Position numbers and translations under genes: made by a program. The notes under the pieces are model-generated. The model made no database searches. It was given only the letters and a program-made list of their open reading frames with translations, and had not been told where the DNA came from. Below are positions 8,692 to 17,127 of a stretch of DNA of 64,000 nucleotides, one piece after another (positions within the stretch are counted from its first letter, which is position 1; each line of letters begins with the position of its first letter). This DNA comes from Sinisalibacter lacisalsi (lineage in GTDB: Bacteria > Pseudomonadota > Alphaproteobacteria > Rhodobacterales > Rhodobacteraceae), in contig NZ_BMGI01000004.1 of the NCBI RefSeq assembly GCF_014640115.1, forward strand, positions 290,941 through 354,940, given 5' to 3'.

Positions 8692-9726
8692 TCAGCCGGT
8701 CGTCGGCGGGCGGGTGAAGGCGAACAGCCGGCGGGCCTCGTCGGGCGGGACGACGCGGGCCGGGGGGGCGAGCAGCAAGCGGCCGAAAAGCGCGCGGTTC
8801 GGCTCGTCGGCCATCAGCGCGGCGAACCGCGCCTTGCGCCAGGCCACCGCCTCGGCGTGCAACCGGGCCAGCACCGGATCGGCGCGCAGCCGCGCGAGGT
8901 GCGGCGCGCGCAAGCCCTCGGCGGCCCGGATCGAGCTGTCCTCGACCTGGCACCAGTTGCGCTCGGTCCAGTAATCGAGCCCCAGCGCCTCGCCGCCATG
9001 CACCGCGCGGCCCCGGTCGCGCTTGACGATGTAGCTCTCCATCGCGCCGAGCGGGTAGTGGTTGAGCTGGGCGAGGCGGTAGTTCCTGCGTCCGAAGGGC
9101 GAGAAGATCTGGCCCCGGCGAAAGCGCGGCTCCAGTTCGCGGCCCTCGCCGTCGAACCAGCGGGCGGTGTCGGCGGCCTCGGTGGGGGCGCGCGGGCGGT
9201 GCACGCCGAGCTTGCCGTAGGCCCCGGCGTTGCGGAAAAGCGTCTTGAACATGAAGGCGCGCCAGGGCCAGACCATGACCTCCGGGGCGGCGCGGGTGAA
9301 TTGCTCGGTGATCGGCCGGTCTTCATAGTCGCGCCGCCCGCAATTGCCGAACAAACGCCAGGTGAGGGTGATCGCATCGGCCACGGGCAGGGCGGCGCGG
9401 AGGGCGGTAAGGCTGTGGTCGCCGACATGGATGTTGACGAACTCGTCGATGTCGAGCGTCATCAGCCAGTCGGCGCCGCGCACCAGCGGGTGGGTGTCGG
9501 CCCGTTTCATCGCGGCGAACTGCACGCCGCCCTCGTGCGGGCCGGGGTTGGGCAGGTGCACGATCTCGCCCAGGTCCGCCAGCCGGTTCAGCATCGCGTC
9601 GGTGCCGTCGTCGCAATCGTTCGACAGCACGAGGAAATCGGTGAAGCCGACGCCCTTGTGATGGGCGAGCCATTCGATCAGGAAGGCGCCTTCGTTGCGC
9701 ACGGTGAGCACGGCGGTGGCGCGCAT
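8692..9726 (-). CDS. Glycosyltransferase family 2-like protein (PF13704 type)
   Basis: This 344-residue protein belongs to the small GT-A-fold group seen as PF13704. The N-terminus AVLTVRNEGAFLIEWLAHH is the nucleotide-binding strand, SNDCDDGTD follows, and LDIDEFVNIHVGD provides the DxD-like metal-binding motif. The C-terminal part has LNHYPLGAMESYIVKRDRGRA, shared with the other two glycosyltransferases of this operon, so all three are paralogues. It is the last gene, 1 nt after the FkbM stop. Donor and acceptor are unknown. The family is often found with sulfotransferases in Rhodobacterales and may decorate exopolysaccharide or capsule. Confidence 0.85.
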   Translation of the reverse strand: MRATAVLTVRNEGAFLIEWLAHHKGVGFTDFLVLSNDCDDGTDAMLNRLADLGEIVHLPNPGPHEGGVQFAAMKRADTHPLVRGADWLMTLDIDEFVNIHVGDHSLTALRAALPVADAITLTWRLFGNCGRRDYEDRPITEQFTRAAPEVMVWPWRAFMFKTLFRNAGAYGKLGVHRPRAPTEAADTARWFDGEGRELEPRFRRGQIFSPFGRRNYRLAQLNHYPLGAMESYIVKRDRGRAVHGGEALGLDYWTERNWCQVEDSSIRAAEGLRAPHLARLRADPVLARLHAEAVAWRKARFAALMADEPNRALFGRLLLAPPARVVPPDEARRLFAFTRPPTTG

Positions 9727-9727
9727 C

Positions 9728-10435
9728 TTACCAATCTCGCCGGAATGTGACGACTTTCTTGTTCGAGGTCTTGGGGAAAAAGGTCAGACCAGCGGCTTGG
9801 AACGCATCGAAAACCGCTTGCACCCCGGCCTTGCCGATCCACTGCGGATGCAACTCCACAACCCCAAGGCGGACGGTGGAAAGATCCATCAGCGGCACCA
9901 GATCGGCCTCGGCGCCCTCGATATCGCAAACCACGACACTCGGCGCGATCGCTTTCATCTCGGTCTTGATGTTGAGCACGGACACCTCGTGGCGGGCGAC
10001 GACCGGGCTCGTTTCGCCCGCCGGGTTTTCGTCGAGCGAAGAGGCGGAAAAATGCGCGCGTTCGTAGAACGTGGTCTTGCCCTTGCGTGCGCCGAGCACC
10101 GCGTTTTTCAAGATCACCCGGCCGGATACCTCGTTGAGCGCATGAACCCGCTCGATATAGGGAATCATCGAAGGATTGGCCTCGAAAGCATGAACCTTGC
10201 TGGCCTTGCACGACCGCGCCATCAGGGTCGACATGAAGCCGATCCCGGCGCCGATCTCCAGTGCCACGTCATCGGGCTTCACCAAGGCGCGCACCGCGTT
10301 TGCCTCGCGTTCCTCGTATTGGTTCGTTTTCAGGAGTCGGCGGGTTCGTTGAGAGATGAATCGCTCATCGTCGGGAAAGCGCAGGCCCCGGCAGCGCAAA
10401 AACTGCGTCTGGGGCTGTTCGGCGGATGTGTTCAT
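9728..10435 (-). CDS. FkbM-family SAM-dependent methyltransferase
   Basis: The 235-residue protein has the class I SAM fold of FkbM-type O-methyltransferases. Motif I is ALEIGAGIGFMSTLMA, the acidic strand is KVHAFEANPSM, and VVVCDIEGAEADLVPLM is the family signature (DIEGAE) around residue 175. Such enzymes methylate sugar hydroxyls in polysaccharides and antibiotics. It sits 28 nt after the fusion glycosyltransferase and 1 nt before the last glycosyltransferase. Methylation of the same glycan is therefore the natural inference. No signal peptide or membrane segment is seen, so it should act in the cytoplasm. Confidence 0.85.
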   Translation of the reverse strand: MNTSAEQPQTQFLRCRGLRFPDDERFISQRTRRLLKTNQYEEREANAVRALVKPDDVALEIGAGIGFMSTLMARSCKASKVHAFEANPSMIPYIERVHALNEVSGRVILKNAVLGARKGKTTFYERAHFSASSLDENPAGETSPVVARHEVSVLNIKTEMKAIAPSVVVCDIEGAEADLVPLMDLSTVRLGVVELHPQWIGKAGVQAVFDAFQAAGLTFFPKTSNKKVVTFRRDW

Positions 10436-10463
10436 GCTCTGGATCCTTCGAAGTGCAGGGCGG

Positions 10464-12797
10464 TCAGCTCTCCATGTCGAGCGCCAGCGCGAAGGCGACG
10501 CGTTCGAGCTCGGTCAGATCGGTGCCGATCGCCTGGGCGTAAAGCTCCTGGAATTCGGGCATGGCGTGCAGTTCGGCGGCCTTGGCCTTGTGCCATTCCA
10601 CGCCCGCCTCGTGCAGCCGCTTGACCTGCGCGTCGGCCATCAGCCGCGCCATCTCGGCGCGCAGGCGGGGGATGTTGCGCTGGATGGTCACGTCCTTGTT
10701 GCCGCCCCAATCCATCCGCACCCAGTAATTCAGCCCGATCGAGCGGTCGACGTGCAGCGCCCGGCCGCGCTGGCGCTTGACCAGGAAGCTTTCGGCCGAG
10801 CGCAGCGCGTAGTGGTTGAGCTGGAGCATGTCGTAGCCGATGGTCTTGAGATCGGAGCGCCAGCCCTTCTCGTGATAGGTTTCGGTCATCTCCTGCCCCG
10901 AGCCGTTGACCCATTTCATCTTCGGCTTCATCGCCGGGTCGAGCTTGTTGGGCCGGTGGCAGGACAGCTTGGCATAGGCCCCCATGTTGCGGGTCATGGT
11001 CTTGAAGCCCCAGGTGGTGTGGGGCTTGGGGCAGTATTTCGGCGCCGCGCTGTCGAACTGCTCGATCACCAGCCGGTCCTCGAACCGCTCGATGCCGTTG
11101 TGGCCGAACAGCCGCCACGTCATCGCCACGTTGGTGGCGTCGGGCACGCGGTCGAGAAAATCGGCGAGGGTGCCGTTGCCGACGCGGATGTTGATGAATT
11201 CGTCCACGTCGATGTGGATGACCCATTCGGCGTTCCGGATCACCGGCTCTTTCAGCGACTTGTTGAGCGCGTGCTGCTGGGGCGAATTGCCCTTCCAGTC
11301 GTTGTTGTAGCGGTGCTGAACGATGCCAAGCTCCTGCAGCCGGTCGAGAAGCTCGTGCGTGCCGTCGGTGCAATCGTTGGTGTAGATCAGGAAGTTGTCG
11401 ACGCCGATCTGGCGGTGATAGGCGATCCATTCGAGGATATAGGGCGCCTCGTTCTTCATGCAGCCGACGATGACCTTGCCGCTGCTGCCCTCGGGCAGAT
11501 CACGCGCCGGCAGCTCCGCGAAGGCCTCCGCCGGGTCTTCCTCGTTGACCCGGCCGAGCCGGTTGTGCGGCGCGAAACGCCCGCCGCGCAGGTGAAAGAA
11601 GTTCTCCTTCGCCCGGTCCGAGAGGATCTTCTCGGCGGTGGGGGTCAGGCCCTCTGCGTCGGAGGCTTTCTTCACCCCGGCCCCGGCCTGGGCTTTTTTC
11701 GCCTTGCGCGTGGCATCGTCGATCCGCGGCAGGAAGGCGGCGGCGTATTGCGTGGCGCGGAAGCCTTGCCCCGGGTCGGCCTCGGCCCAGGTGCCACGCG
11801 CGCGGTCGCGTTTCAGGCTCGCCTCGGTGAGCGCGGGGTGGGCCTTCACCAGCGCCCGGTTGTCTTTCTCGAACCGCTTGGAAAAGGCCGAAAGGCGGGC
11901 CGCGGGGATCGGCTCGCCGGGAATGGCCACTTCGCCCAGAAGCGTCTTCCACAACGGCCGCGGGATGACCCGGCCGGTGCCCAGCAGCTTGACGAACACG
12001 CCGTTGAGCGCCCGCCACCGCGCCAGCGTGGCGGCCGAGGGCAGCGGCGCGGGCGGGGCCGGATCGGCCTTGCCGATATTGCCCTCGATCCCCAGCATCC
12101 CGCGCAGCTCGTCGATGATCTCGCCGGACTGGAAGCGGTCCGGCGCGTAGGGCCGCAGCACCACCTTGCCGGCGCCGAACACCTCTTCCCAGCGCGCGAC
12201 GAGGCGAGCGTAATCGAGCCAGTGCGGCACGCCCTGCAACTCGGGAAAATCCTGAAGCGCCGGGCTGATCCGGGCCCAATCCTTTAACGCGGCGGCGCGC
12301 CAGTCGGCGGCATCGGTGAGCGCAAGCTCCTGATCGAGCGAGGCGGTGCGCCCCTCCTGCACCGCCTGCGCATAATGGCGCAGGAGCACGCGGGCCTGCT
12401 CGTCGACATGGGCGAGGATCGTGATGTCGTCCGAGACCGTGCCCAGCAGCGCCTTGAGCCGCTCAAGTTCGGAGCGGTTGGGCAGGGTGGCGAGCTGGTG
12501 GGCCGAGAGCAGCACAACCTCCGGCGCATGGCGCGCCACTTCCGCCTGCAGATCCTGCGTCACCACCCGCCTCAGCCGCTCCTGCGCCGCTGTCGCCGCG
12601 AAGCCGCGGGCAAAGCGCAAAGGGTCGACATGGCCCGGGTCCGACACCGCCATGTAGAGCCTGGTGTGGTTCTTGCGCCCCGCGCCGCCGGCGAAGAGTA
12701 CGCCCTTTTGCAACAGCTGGCCGCGCTTGTCGTCGAGCACGGCCTGAAGCCGGGCCGCGCCGCAGTGGGGCAAACCGATATGCAGGATGATCCGCAT
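10464..12797 (-). CDS. Sulfotransferase-like / glycosyltransferase fusion protein
   Basis: The start is taken at 12797 (MRIILHIGLPHCGAAR). The open frame continues upstream only as a shadow of the sulfotransferase gene, whose stop shares one base with this ATG. The N-terminal 300 or so residues look like a sulfotransferase relative, but the PAPS loop (normally PKSGTTxL) reads LPHCGAARLQ and has lost its Ser/Thr residues. A charged linker follows. From about residue 440 there is a full PF13704-type glycosyltransferase: VIVGCMKNEAPYILEWIAYH with M447, TNDCTDGT, and HIDVDEFINIRVG as the DxD motif. At 777 residues it is about twice the size of its neighbours. The C-terminal domain is probably active; the N-terminal domain may only bind or position a substrate. 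Confidence 0.8.
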   Translation of the reverse strand: MRIILHIGLPHCGAARLQAVLDDKRGQLLQKGVLFAGGAGRKNHTRLYMAVSDPGHVDPLRFARGFAATAAQERLRRVVTQDLQAEVARHAPEVVLLSAHQLATLPNRSELERLKALLGTVSDDITILAHVDEQARVLLRHYAQAVQEGRTASLDQELALTDAADWRAAALKDWARISPALQDFPELQGVPHWLDYARLVARWEEVFGAGKVVLRPYAPDRFQSGEIIDELRGMLGIEGNIGKADPAPPAPLPSAATLARWRALNGVFVKLLGTGRVIPRPLWKTLLGEVAIPGEPIPAARLSAFSKRFEKDNRALVKAHPALTEASLKRDRARGTWAEADPGQGFRATQYAAAFLPRIDDATRKAKKAQAGAGVKKASDAEGLTPTAEKILSDRAKENFFHLRGGRFAPHNRLGRVNEEDPAEAFAELPARDLPEGSSGKVIVGCMKNEAPYILEWIAYHRQIGVDNFLIYTNDCTDGTHELLDRLQELGIVQHRYNNDWKGNSPQQHALNKSLKEPVIRNAEWVIHIDVDEFINIRVGNGTLADFLDRVPDATNVAMTWRLFGHNGIERFEDRLVIEQFDSAAPKYCPKPHTTWGFKTMTRNMGAYAKLSCHRPNKLDPAMKPKMKWVNGSGQEMTETYHEKGWRSDLKTIGYDMLQLNHYALRSAESFLVKRQRGRALHVDRSIGLNYWVRMDWGGNKDVTIQRNIPRLRAEMARLMADAQVKRLHEAGVEWHKAKAAELHAMPEFQELYAQAIGTDLTELERVAFALALDMES

Positions 12798-13429
12798 CAA
12801 GCCTCGCCTTCGCCGGGGTGGTTCTCGTTCCTGTTCGCGGTGCCCCACCACGGCAGCTCGATGCCGAGGAAGGCCGCGATCTTCGCCTGCGCCTCGGGAT
12901 CTTCCACGTCGTATTCCATGAAGTCCTCCGCGCCCGCGAAGACCTGCCGGCAAAAGGCCGTGTGGCCTTCGATCCAGCGTTCCAGCTCGCCGGGCTTCTT
13001 GCCGTAGCCTTCCGGCAGGCCGGGCACCGCATGGATCGGCAGACGGCGCTTGCCGAGGTTCGACCAGCGCCGCATGCTGTCGGCGTGTTTCGCCGGGTCA
13101 CGGTGCGAGAGGATGAACTTCGCGCCGGGGTAGAGCGCGCGGATCGCCGCGAGCAGCGCCCAATCGGTCTGCGGCCAGAGGTTCTTGCCGTCGCGCACCA
13201 CCTCGATCTCGGTGAAGGCGTTGAAGTCGGTGAGGTAGTGCAGCGGATCGCCGCTGTCGAACCAGCCCTGGTACATCAGCTTGCCGACGAAGCCGCGCCG
13301 GCTGCTCTGGCCGGGGCGGATCTTCCAGTCCGCCACCCGCATCCCGGCGCGTTTCAGCGCCTCGCCCAGCGTCGTGGTGCCGGATTTAGGCAGGCCGAGG
13401 TTCACCACCCTGAGATCGTCGGGGATCAT
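12797..13429 (-). CDS. Sulfotransferase family protein
   Basis: A 210-residue PAPS-dependent sulfotransferase. The 5'-phosphosulfate loop is NLGLPKSGTTTLGEAL near the N-terminus and the 3'-phosphate-binding region is FILSHRDPAKHADSMRRW, both intact. Length matches the short Rhodobacterales sulfotransferases. The start overlaps the stop of the upstream glycosyltransferase by 4 nt (ATGA) and the stop overlaps the fusion gene start by 1 nt, so translation is coupled. It is likely to sulfate the sugar built by the flanking glycosyltransferases (inference). Acceptor is unknown. No membrane segment is visible. Confidence 0.85.
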   Translation of the reverse strand: MIPDDLRVVNLGLPKSGTTTLGEALKRAGMRVADWKIRPGQSSRRGFVGKLMYQGWFDSGDPLHYLTDFNAFTEIEVVRDGKNLWPQTDWALLAAIRALYPGAKFILSHRDPAKHADSMRRWSNLGKRRLPIHAVPGLPEGYGKKPGELERWIEGHTAFCRQVFAGAEDFMEYDVEDPEAQAKIAAFLGIELPWWGTANRNENHPGEGEA

Positions 13430-14460
13430 GCCGGCGCCTCCCCGATCAATTCCATCAGCGCCAGTTCCGCCGGGCTTTCGTGCGGCAGGGCCAGAAGCCG
13501 CGTGCGCAGCGCCTGGTAATCCGGGTCGGCCATCAGCCGGTCGCGGGTGGCGCGGTGGGCGGCGACGGCCTCGGCGTGCAGCGCCGCGACCTCCTTGTCG
13601 GCCATCAGCCGCTTCATCTCGGCGCGCAGCCGGGGCAGGTAACGGTGAATGCTCTTGTCCTCGATCGCCGGGTCGTTGCGTTCGCGCCAGTAGGAGTCGT
13701 CGAAATTGCGGTTCTCGCGGTTCACGTCGCCGCGATCGTTCTTGACGAGGTAGCTGTCGAGCGAGCGCAGGGCGTAGTGGTTAAGCGTGGCAAAATCGCG
13801 CGCGCCCCGGGCGGGGAACTTGCGGATCCGCCGCTTGTTGCCGGCGACGCGGAATTTCCACGGCACGTCGCGCCCCGATCCGTCGGTCCAGGCCGGGCGC
13901 GCGTCCTTTTTCAGCCCGTCCTTCATGAAGGGCCGGTGCGCGCCGTAATACTTCACCGGAAAGCCCCTTCGGATCAGCGTCTTGACCTCCTGCGCCGTCT
14001 CGGCGCACCAGATCTCGGGGTTGTGCGAGCGGGTGAACTGCTGGATCACCGGGCGATCCTCGTAGGCTTCGATGCCGCCGTTGGCGAAGAACTGGAAGGT
14101 GACCGAGATCGCGTGCGGGTTGCCGCAGGCGTCGATCAGCTCGGGGATCGTGCCCTCGCCGACATGGATGTTCAGAAACTCGTCCACATCGGCGATCCAG
14201 ACCCAGTCCGCCTCCAGCACCAGCGGCTGTTTGCGCGCATCCTTCAACGCCTCCATCTGGTAGTTGCGCCCCTCGGCGGGGTTGGGCAGGTGGGTGACCA
14301 CGCCCAGCTCGGCGAGCCGGTCGAGCAGACGGTCGGTCGCGTCGCTGCAATCGTTGGAATAGAACAGGAAATCGGTCACCCCGATCACCCGGTTGAAGGC
14401 GATCCACTCGATCAGGAAAGGTCCCTCGTTCTTCACGCAAGTTACGGCGGTGATGCGCAT
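13426..14460 (-). CDS. Glycosyltransferase family 2-like protein (PF13704 type), first gene of operon
   Basis: This 344-residue paralogue of the genes at 8692 and 10464 begins MRITAVTCVKNEGPFLIEW. The start at 14460 is preferred to longer in-frame options because the family begins at exactly this strand and the upstream codons look like non-coding promoter DNA. WIADVDEFLNIHVGEG is the DxD-type motif. The C-terminal half has TLNHYALRSLDSYLVKNDRGD. It leads the five-gene minus-strand operon and is divergent from the coxD-like gene, with 218 nt between them holding both promoters. Sugar donor and acceptor cannot be told. Confidence 0.85.
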   Translation of the reverse strand: MRITAVTCVKNEGPFLIEWIAFNRVIGVTDFLFYSNDCSDATDRLLDRLAELGVVTHLPNPAEGRNYQMEALKDARKQPLVLEADWVWIADVDEFLNIHVGEGTIPELIDACGNPHAISVTFQFFANGGIEAYEDRPVIQQFTRSHNPEIWCAETAQEVKTLIRRGFPVKYYGAHRPFMKDGLKKDARPAWTDGSGRDVPWKFRVAGNKRRIRKFPARGARDFATLNHYALRSLDSYLVKNDRGDVNRENRNFDDSYWRERNDPAIEDKSIHRYLPRLRAEMKRLMADKEVAALHAEAVAAHRATRDRLMADPDYQALRTRLLALPHESPAELALMELIGEAPA

Positions 14461-14678
14461 GGTCACGCCCCCGCCCGTTTTTTGCCGCACATGAACATGG
14501 CTCCGCCTGATACCCGCTTGCCCGCCCCGGTCTGACGCCGGATTGTTGACATAACGTGTGCCAAGCCCCGGCGGAAAAATCAATCTTTTCGCAATTGGAT
14601 ACAAAACCACCCCGCTCCGGGGGCTTGACCCGGCGCGCGCCTCCATGTCCCATGAGGTCGCGTCAGGGAGGCAGCGCG

Positions 14679-15590
14679 ATGACCACGATACCCGACAGCA
14701 TCGAGGGTGTGCAGGAGATGCTCGCAGGCGAGAACTACGTCGCGGGCCGGGCGCTCGCCACGGTGGCGTTCCTCGCGCTCAGGCTCGGCCGGCCTCTGTT
14801 TCTCGAAGGCGAGGCGGGTGTGGGCAAGACCGAGATCGCCAAGGCGCTCGCCGCCGGGCTCGGCCGCCGCCTGATCCGTCTGCAATGCTACGAGGGGCTC
14901 GACGCGGCGTCTGCCGTCTACGAATGGAACTTCCCCGCGCAGATGGTGGCGATCCGCACCGCCGAGGTCACCGAGGGCACCGACCGGGGCGCGCTCACCG
15001 ACGAACTCTTTTCCGACCGGTTCCTGATCCGCCGGCCGCTGCTGGAAGCGATGTCGCCGCAACCGGGCGGCGCGCCGGTGCTGCTGATCGACGAGATCGA
15101 CCGCACCGATGAGCCCTTCGAGGCCTTCCTGCTGGAGGCGCTCTCCGACTACCAGGTGACGATCCCGGAACTCGGCACGGTGAAGGCGCCCGAGCCGCCG
15201 ATCGTGATCCTCACCTCCAACCGCACCCGCGAGGTGCACGACGCGCTCAAGCGCCGCTGCCTTTACCACTGGGTCGATTACCCCGGCTTCGAGCGCGAGA
15301 TGGAAATCCTCGCCGCGCGCTGCCCCGAGGCCGCGGAGCAACTCAGCCGCGAGATCGTCGCTTTCGTGCAGCGGTTGCGCACCGAAGACCTGTTCAAGCG
15401 CCCGGGCGTGGCCGAAACCATCGACTGGGCGAAATGCCTGCTCGCCCTCGACGTGATCGCGCTGTCACCGGAGGTGATCGCCGACACCATCGGCGCGATC
15501 CTGAAATACCAGGACGATATCCAGCGGCTGGCGGGGAGTGAGGCGGTCCGCATCCTCGACGACAGCCGCAAGGCGCTGGAGCAGGCGTGA
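14679..15590 (+). CDS. coxD: MoxR-family AAA ATPase, CoxD-like
   Basis: The start at 14679 follows GGGAGG by 7 nt and yields 303 residues. Walker A is GEAGVGKTEIAKAL, Walker B is VLLIDEIDRTDEPFEAFLLE, and the sensor-like ILTSNRTRE follows. MoxR/CoxD ATPases work with VWA-domain CoxE proteins in maturing the Mo-Cu or Mo active site of carbon-monoxide-dehydrogenase-type enzymes. Here it heads coxD-coxE-xdhC-molybdopterin-binding gene, directly before the structural genes. The role in metal-site assembly is taken from the family, not shown here. Confidence 0.9.
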   Translation: MTTIPDSIEGVQEMLAGENYVAGRALATVAFLALRLGRPLFLEGEAGVGKTEIAKALAAGLGRRLIRLQCYEGLDAASAVYEWNFPAQMVAIRTAEVTEGTDRGALTDELFSDRFLIRRPLLEAMSPQPGGAPVLLIDEIDRTDEPFEAFLLEALSDYQVTIPELGTVKAPEPPIVILTSNRTREVHDALKRRCLYHWVDYPGFEREMEILAARCPEAAEQLSREIVAFVQRLRTEDLFKRPGVAETIDWAKCLLALDVIALSPEVIADTIGAILKYQDDIQRLAGSEAVRILDDSRKALEQA

Positions 15591-15592
15591 TG

Positions 15593-15643
15593 CCCCTTCA
15601 TCCTGGCAAAAATACCTCGGGGGTGCGGGGGCAGAGCCCCCGC
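15593..15643. repeat. Dispersed intergenic element, copy 1
   Basis: The coxD-coxE gap holds CCTTCATCCTGGC, then AAAAATACCTCGGGGG, then a GGGGGC-AGA-GCCCCC stem. A near-identical 5' part recurs at 52361, a related one at 49858, and inverted versions at 17041, 30871 and 39240. Function is unknown. It is non-coding and sits in short gaps at gene ends. Confidence 0.7.
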
Positions 15644-15666
15644 GTGGCCGGGACGGCGCGCTAGCG

Positions 15667-16914
15667 ATGGCACTTCCCCCGCTCGACCTGCCCGACAACC
15701 CCCGGCTCACGGCCAACCTCGTGCATTTCGCCCGGGCGCTCAGGGCCGCCGGGCTGAAGGCTGGGCCGGGCAAGGTGATCGAGGCGGCGCGGGCGGTGGC
15801 GGCGGCGGGCTTCACCGAGAAGGTCGATTTCTACTGGACGCTGCACGCGGTTTTCGTCTCGCGGCCCGAGGAACGGCGGGTGTTTGCCCAGGTGTTCCGG
15901 CTGTTCTGGCGCGATCCGCGCTACATGGAGCACATGATGGCGCTGATGCTGCCCTCGGTGCGCGGGGCGCAGGAGGAGCGCGCGGCGCGGCCGGGCGAGA
16001 AACGCGCCGCGGAGGCGCTGCTCGACGGGCTGGAGCAGAATCTGCCCGAGATCGCGGGCGAGGAGGGCGGCACCGAGATCGAGGTGGATGCCACGCTCAC
16101 GATGTCGTCGGAGGAACGCCTGCGCAGCCTCGATTTCGAGCAGATGTCGAATGCCGAGATGGCCGAGGCGCGGCGGATGCTGTCGCGGCTCGAACTGCCG
16201 GTGAAGCCGCTTGCCTCGCGCCGCACCCGCCCGGCGCGCCTCGGCCGGATGCCGGACTGGCGCAGCACCATGCGCGACGCGGCCCGCCGGGGCGGCGAGC
16301 TGCGCGACTTCGCCACGAAGGCGCGGCGGACCCGCTGGCCCAACCTCGTGGTGCTGTGCGACATTTCCGGCTCGATGAGCGCCTACAGCCGCATCGTGCT
16401 GCATTTCCTGCACGCGGTGGCCAACCGCAAGGGCCAGGGATGGGCGAAGGTGCATGGCTTCACCTTCGGCACCCGGCTGACCAACATCACCCGCCACCTC
16501 GCCACCCGCGACGTTGACGCGGCGCTGGCGGCGGCGGGGGCGGAGGCGCAGGACTGGGAGGGCGGCACGCGGATCGGCGACTGCCTGCACGCCTTCAACC
16601 GCGACTGGTCGCGCCGGGTGCTGGGGCAGGGGGCGGTGGTGCTGCTGATCACCGACGGGCTCGACCGCGACAATCCGGAGCGGCTGGCGCGCGAGATCGA
16701 GCGGCTGCAGCTGTCGTCTCGCCGGCTGATCTGGCTCAACCCGCTTTTGCGCTGGGAGGGCTTCGCGCCGAAGGCGGCGGGGATCCGGGCGATGCTGCCC
16801 CACGTCGACGCCTTCCGCGCCGGCCACAACATCGCCTCGCTCGAAGCCCTCGCGGAGGCGATCTCGCGGCCCGACGACGCGGGCGAGAAGGCGCGGCTGA
16901 TGGCTTTGCTCTAG
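15667..16914 (+). CDS. coxE: VWA-domain protein, CoxE-like
   Basis: A 415-residue protein whose C-terminal half is a von Willebrand factor A domain. The MIDAS motif is CDISGSMSAYS, the conserved Thr lies in GGTRIGDCL, and LLITDGLDRDN gives the distal Asp. The N-terminal half is the helical region typical of CoxE. CoxE proteins pair with CoxD ATPases in maturation of CO-dehydrogenase-type enzymes. The start at 15667 is the first ATG after the intergenic repeat. It is separated from xdhC by 213 nt holding a hairpin array, so the downstream genes may have their own transcript level. Confidence 0.9.
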   Translation: MALPPLDLPDNPRLTANLVHFARALRAAGLKAGPGKVIEAARAVAAAGFTEKVDFYWTLHAVFVSRPEERRVFAQVFRLFWRDPRYMEHMMALMLPSVRGAQEERAARPGEKRAAEALLDGLEQNLPEIAGEEGGTEIEVDATLTMSSEERLRSLDFEQMSNAEMAEARRMLSRLELPVKPLASRRTRPARLGRMPDWRSTMRDAARRGGELRDFATKARRTRWPNLVVLCDISGSMSAYSRIVLHFLHAVANRKGQGWAKVHGFTFGTRLTNITRHLATRDVDAALAAAGAEAQDWEGGTRIGDCLHAFNRDWSRRVLGQGAVVLLITDGLDRDNPERLAREIERLQLSSRRLIWLNPLLRWEGFAPKAAGIRAMLPHVDAFRAGHNIASLEALAEAISRPDDAGEKARLMALL

Positions 16915-16920
16915 GGTCGC

Positions 16921-17032
16921 ATTGGCTGGCGCCAATCCGACCCGGGCGAGGGGGCGCTGCCCCCGCGCACTTCTGGACGATCCGGCGTCAGCCGGATCGG
17001 TAACCCGGCAGGCGTTTCGGTGGCGAAACGCC
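16921..17032. repeat. Array of four hairpins between coxE and xdhC
   Basis: Four perfect inverted repeats follow each other: ATTGGC-TGGC-GCCAAT (16921-16936), GGGGGC-GCT-GCCCCC (16950-16964), a 9-bp stem CGATCCGGC with loop GTCA (16978-16999), and GGCGTTTCG-GTGG-CGAAACGCC (17011-17032). None has a U-tract. They look like REP-type intergenic structures and may affect readthrough from coxE into xdhC. Confidence 0.65.
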
Positions 17033-17040
17033 GAGAGGGA

Positions 17041-17073
17041 CCGAGGTATTTGCGGACCCAAGAAGACCGGGGC
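17041..17073. repeat. Dispersed intergenic element, copy 2 (inverted)
   Basis: CCGAGGTATTTGCGGACCCA with AGAAG following is the reverse-orientation form of the AAATACCTCGG element. The same GGTATTTGCGGACCCAAGAA core occurs at 39290 and, with ACC in place of GCG, at 30899. Confidence 0.7.
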
Positions 17074-17127
17074 TTGCACAGGTGGGGGCGGCTCTGCCAC
17101 CTTTCCGGGACGGATTTGGAGGCGCGC

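Noticed and set aside
14546-14551. TTGACA as a -35 box for coxD
   Set aside because: No -10-like hexamer at 16-18 nt; the match alone is not enough to call a promoter.
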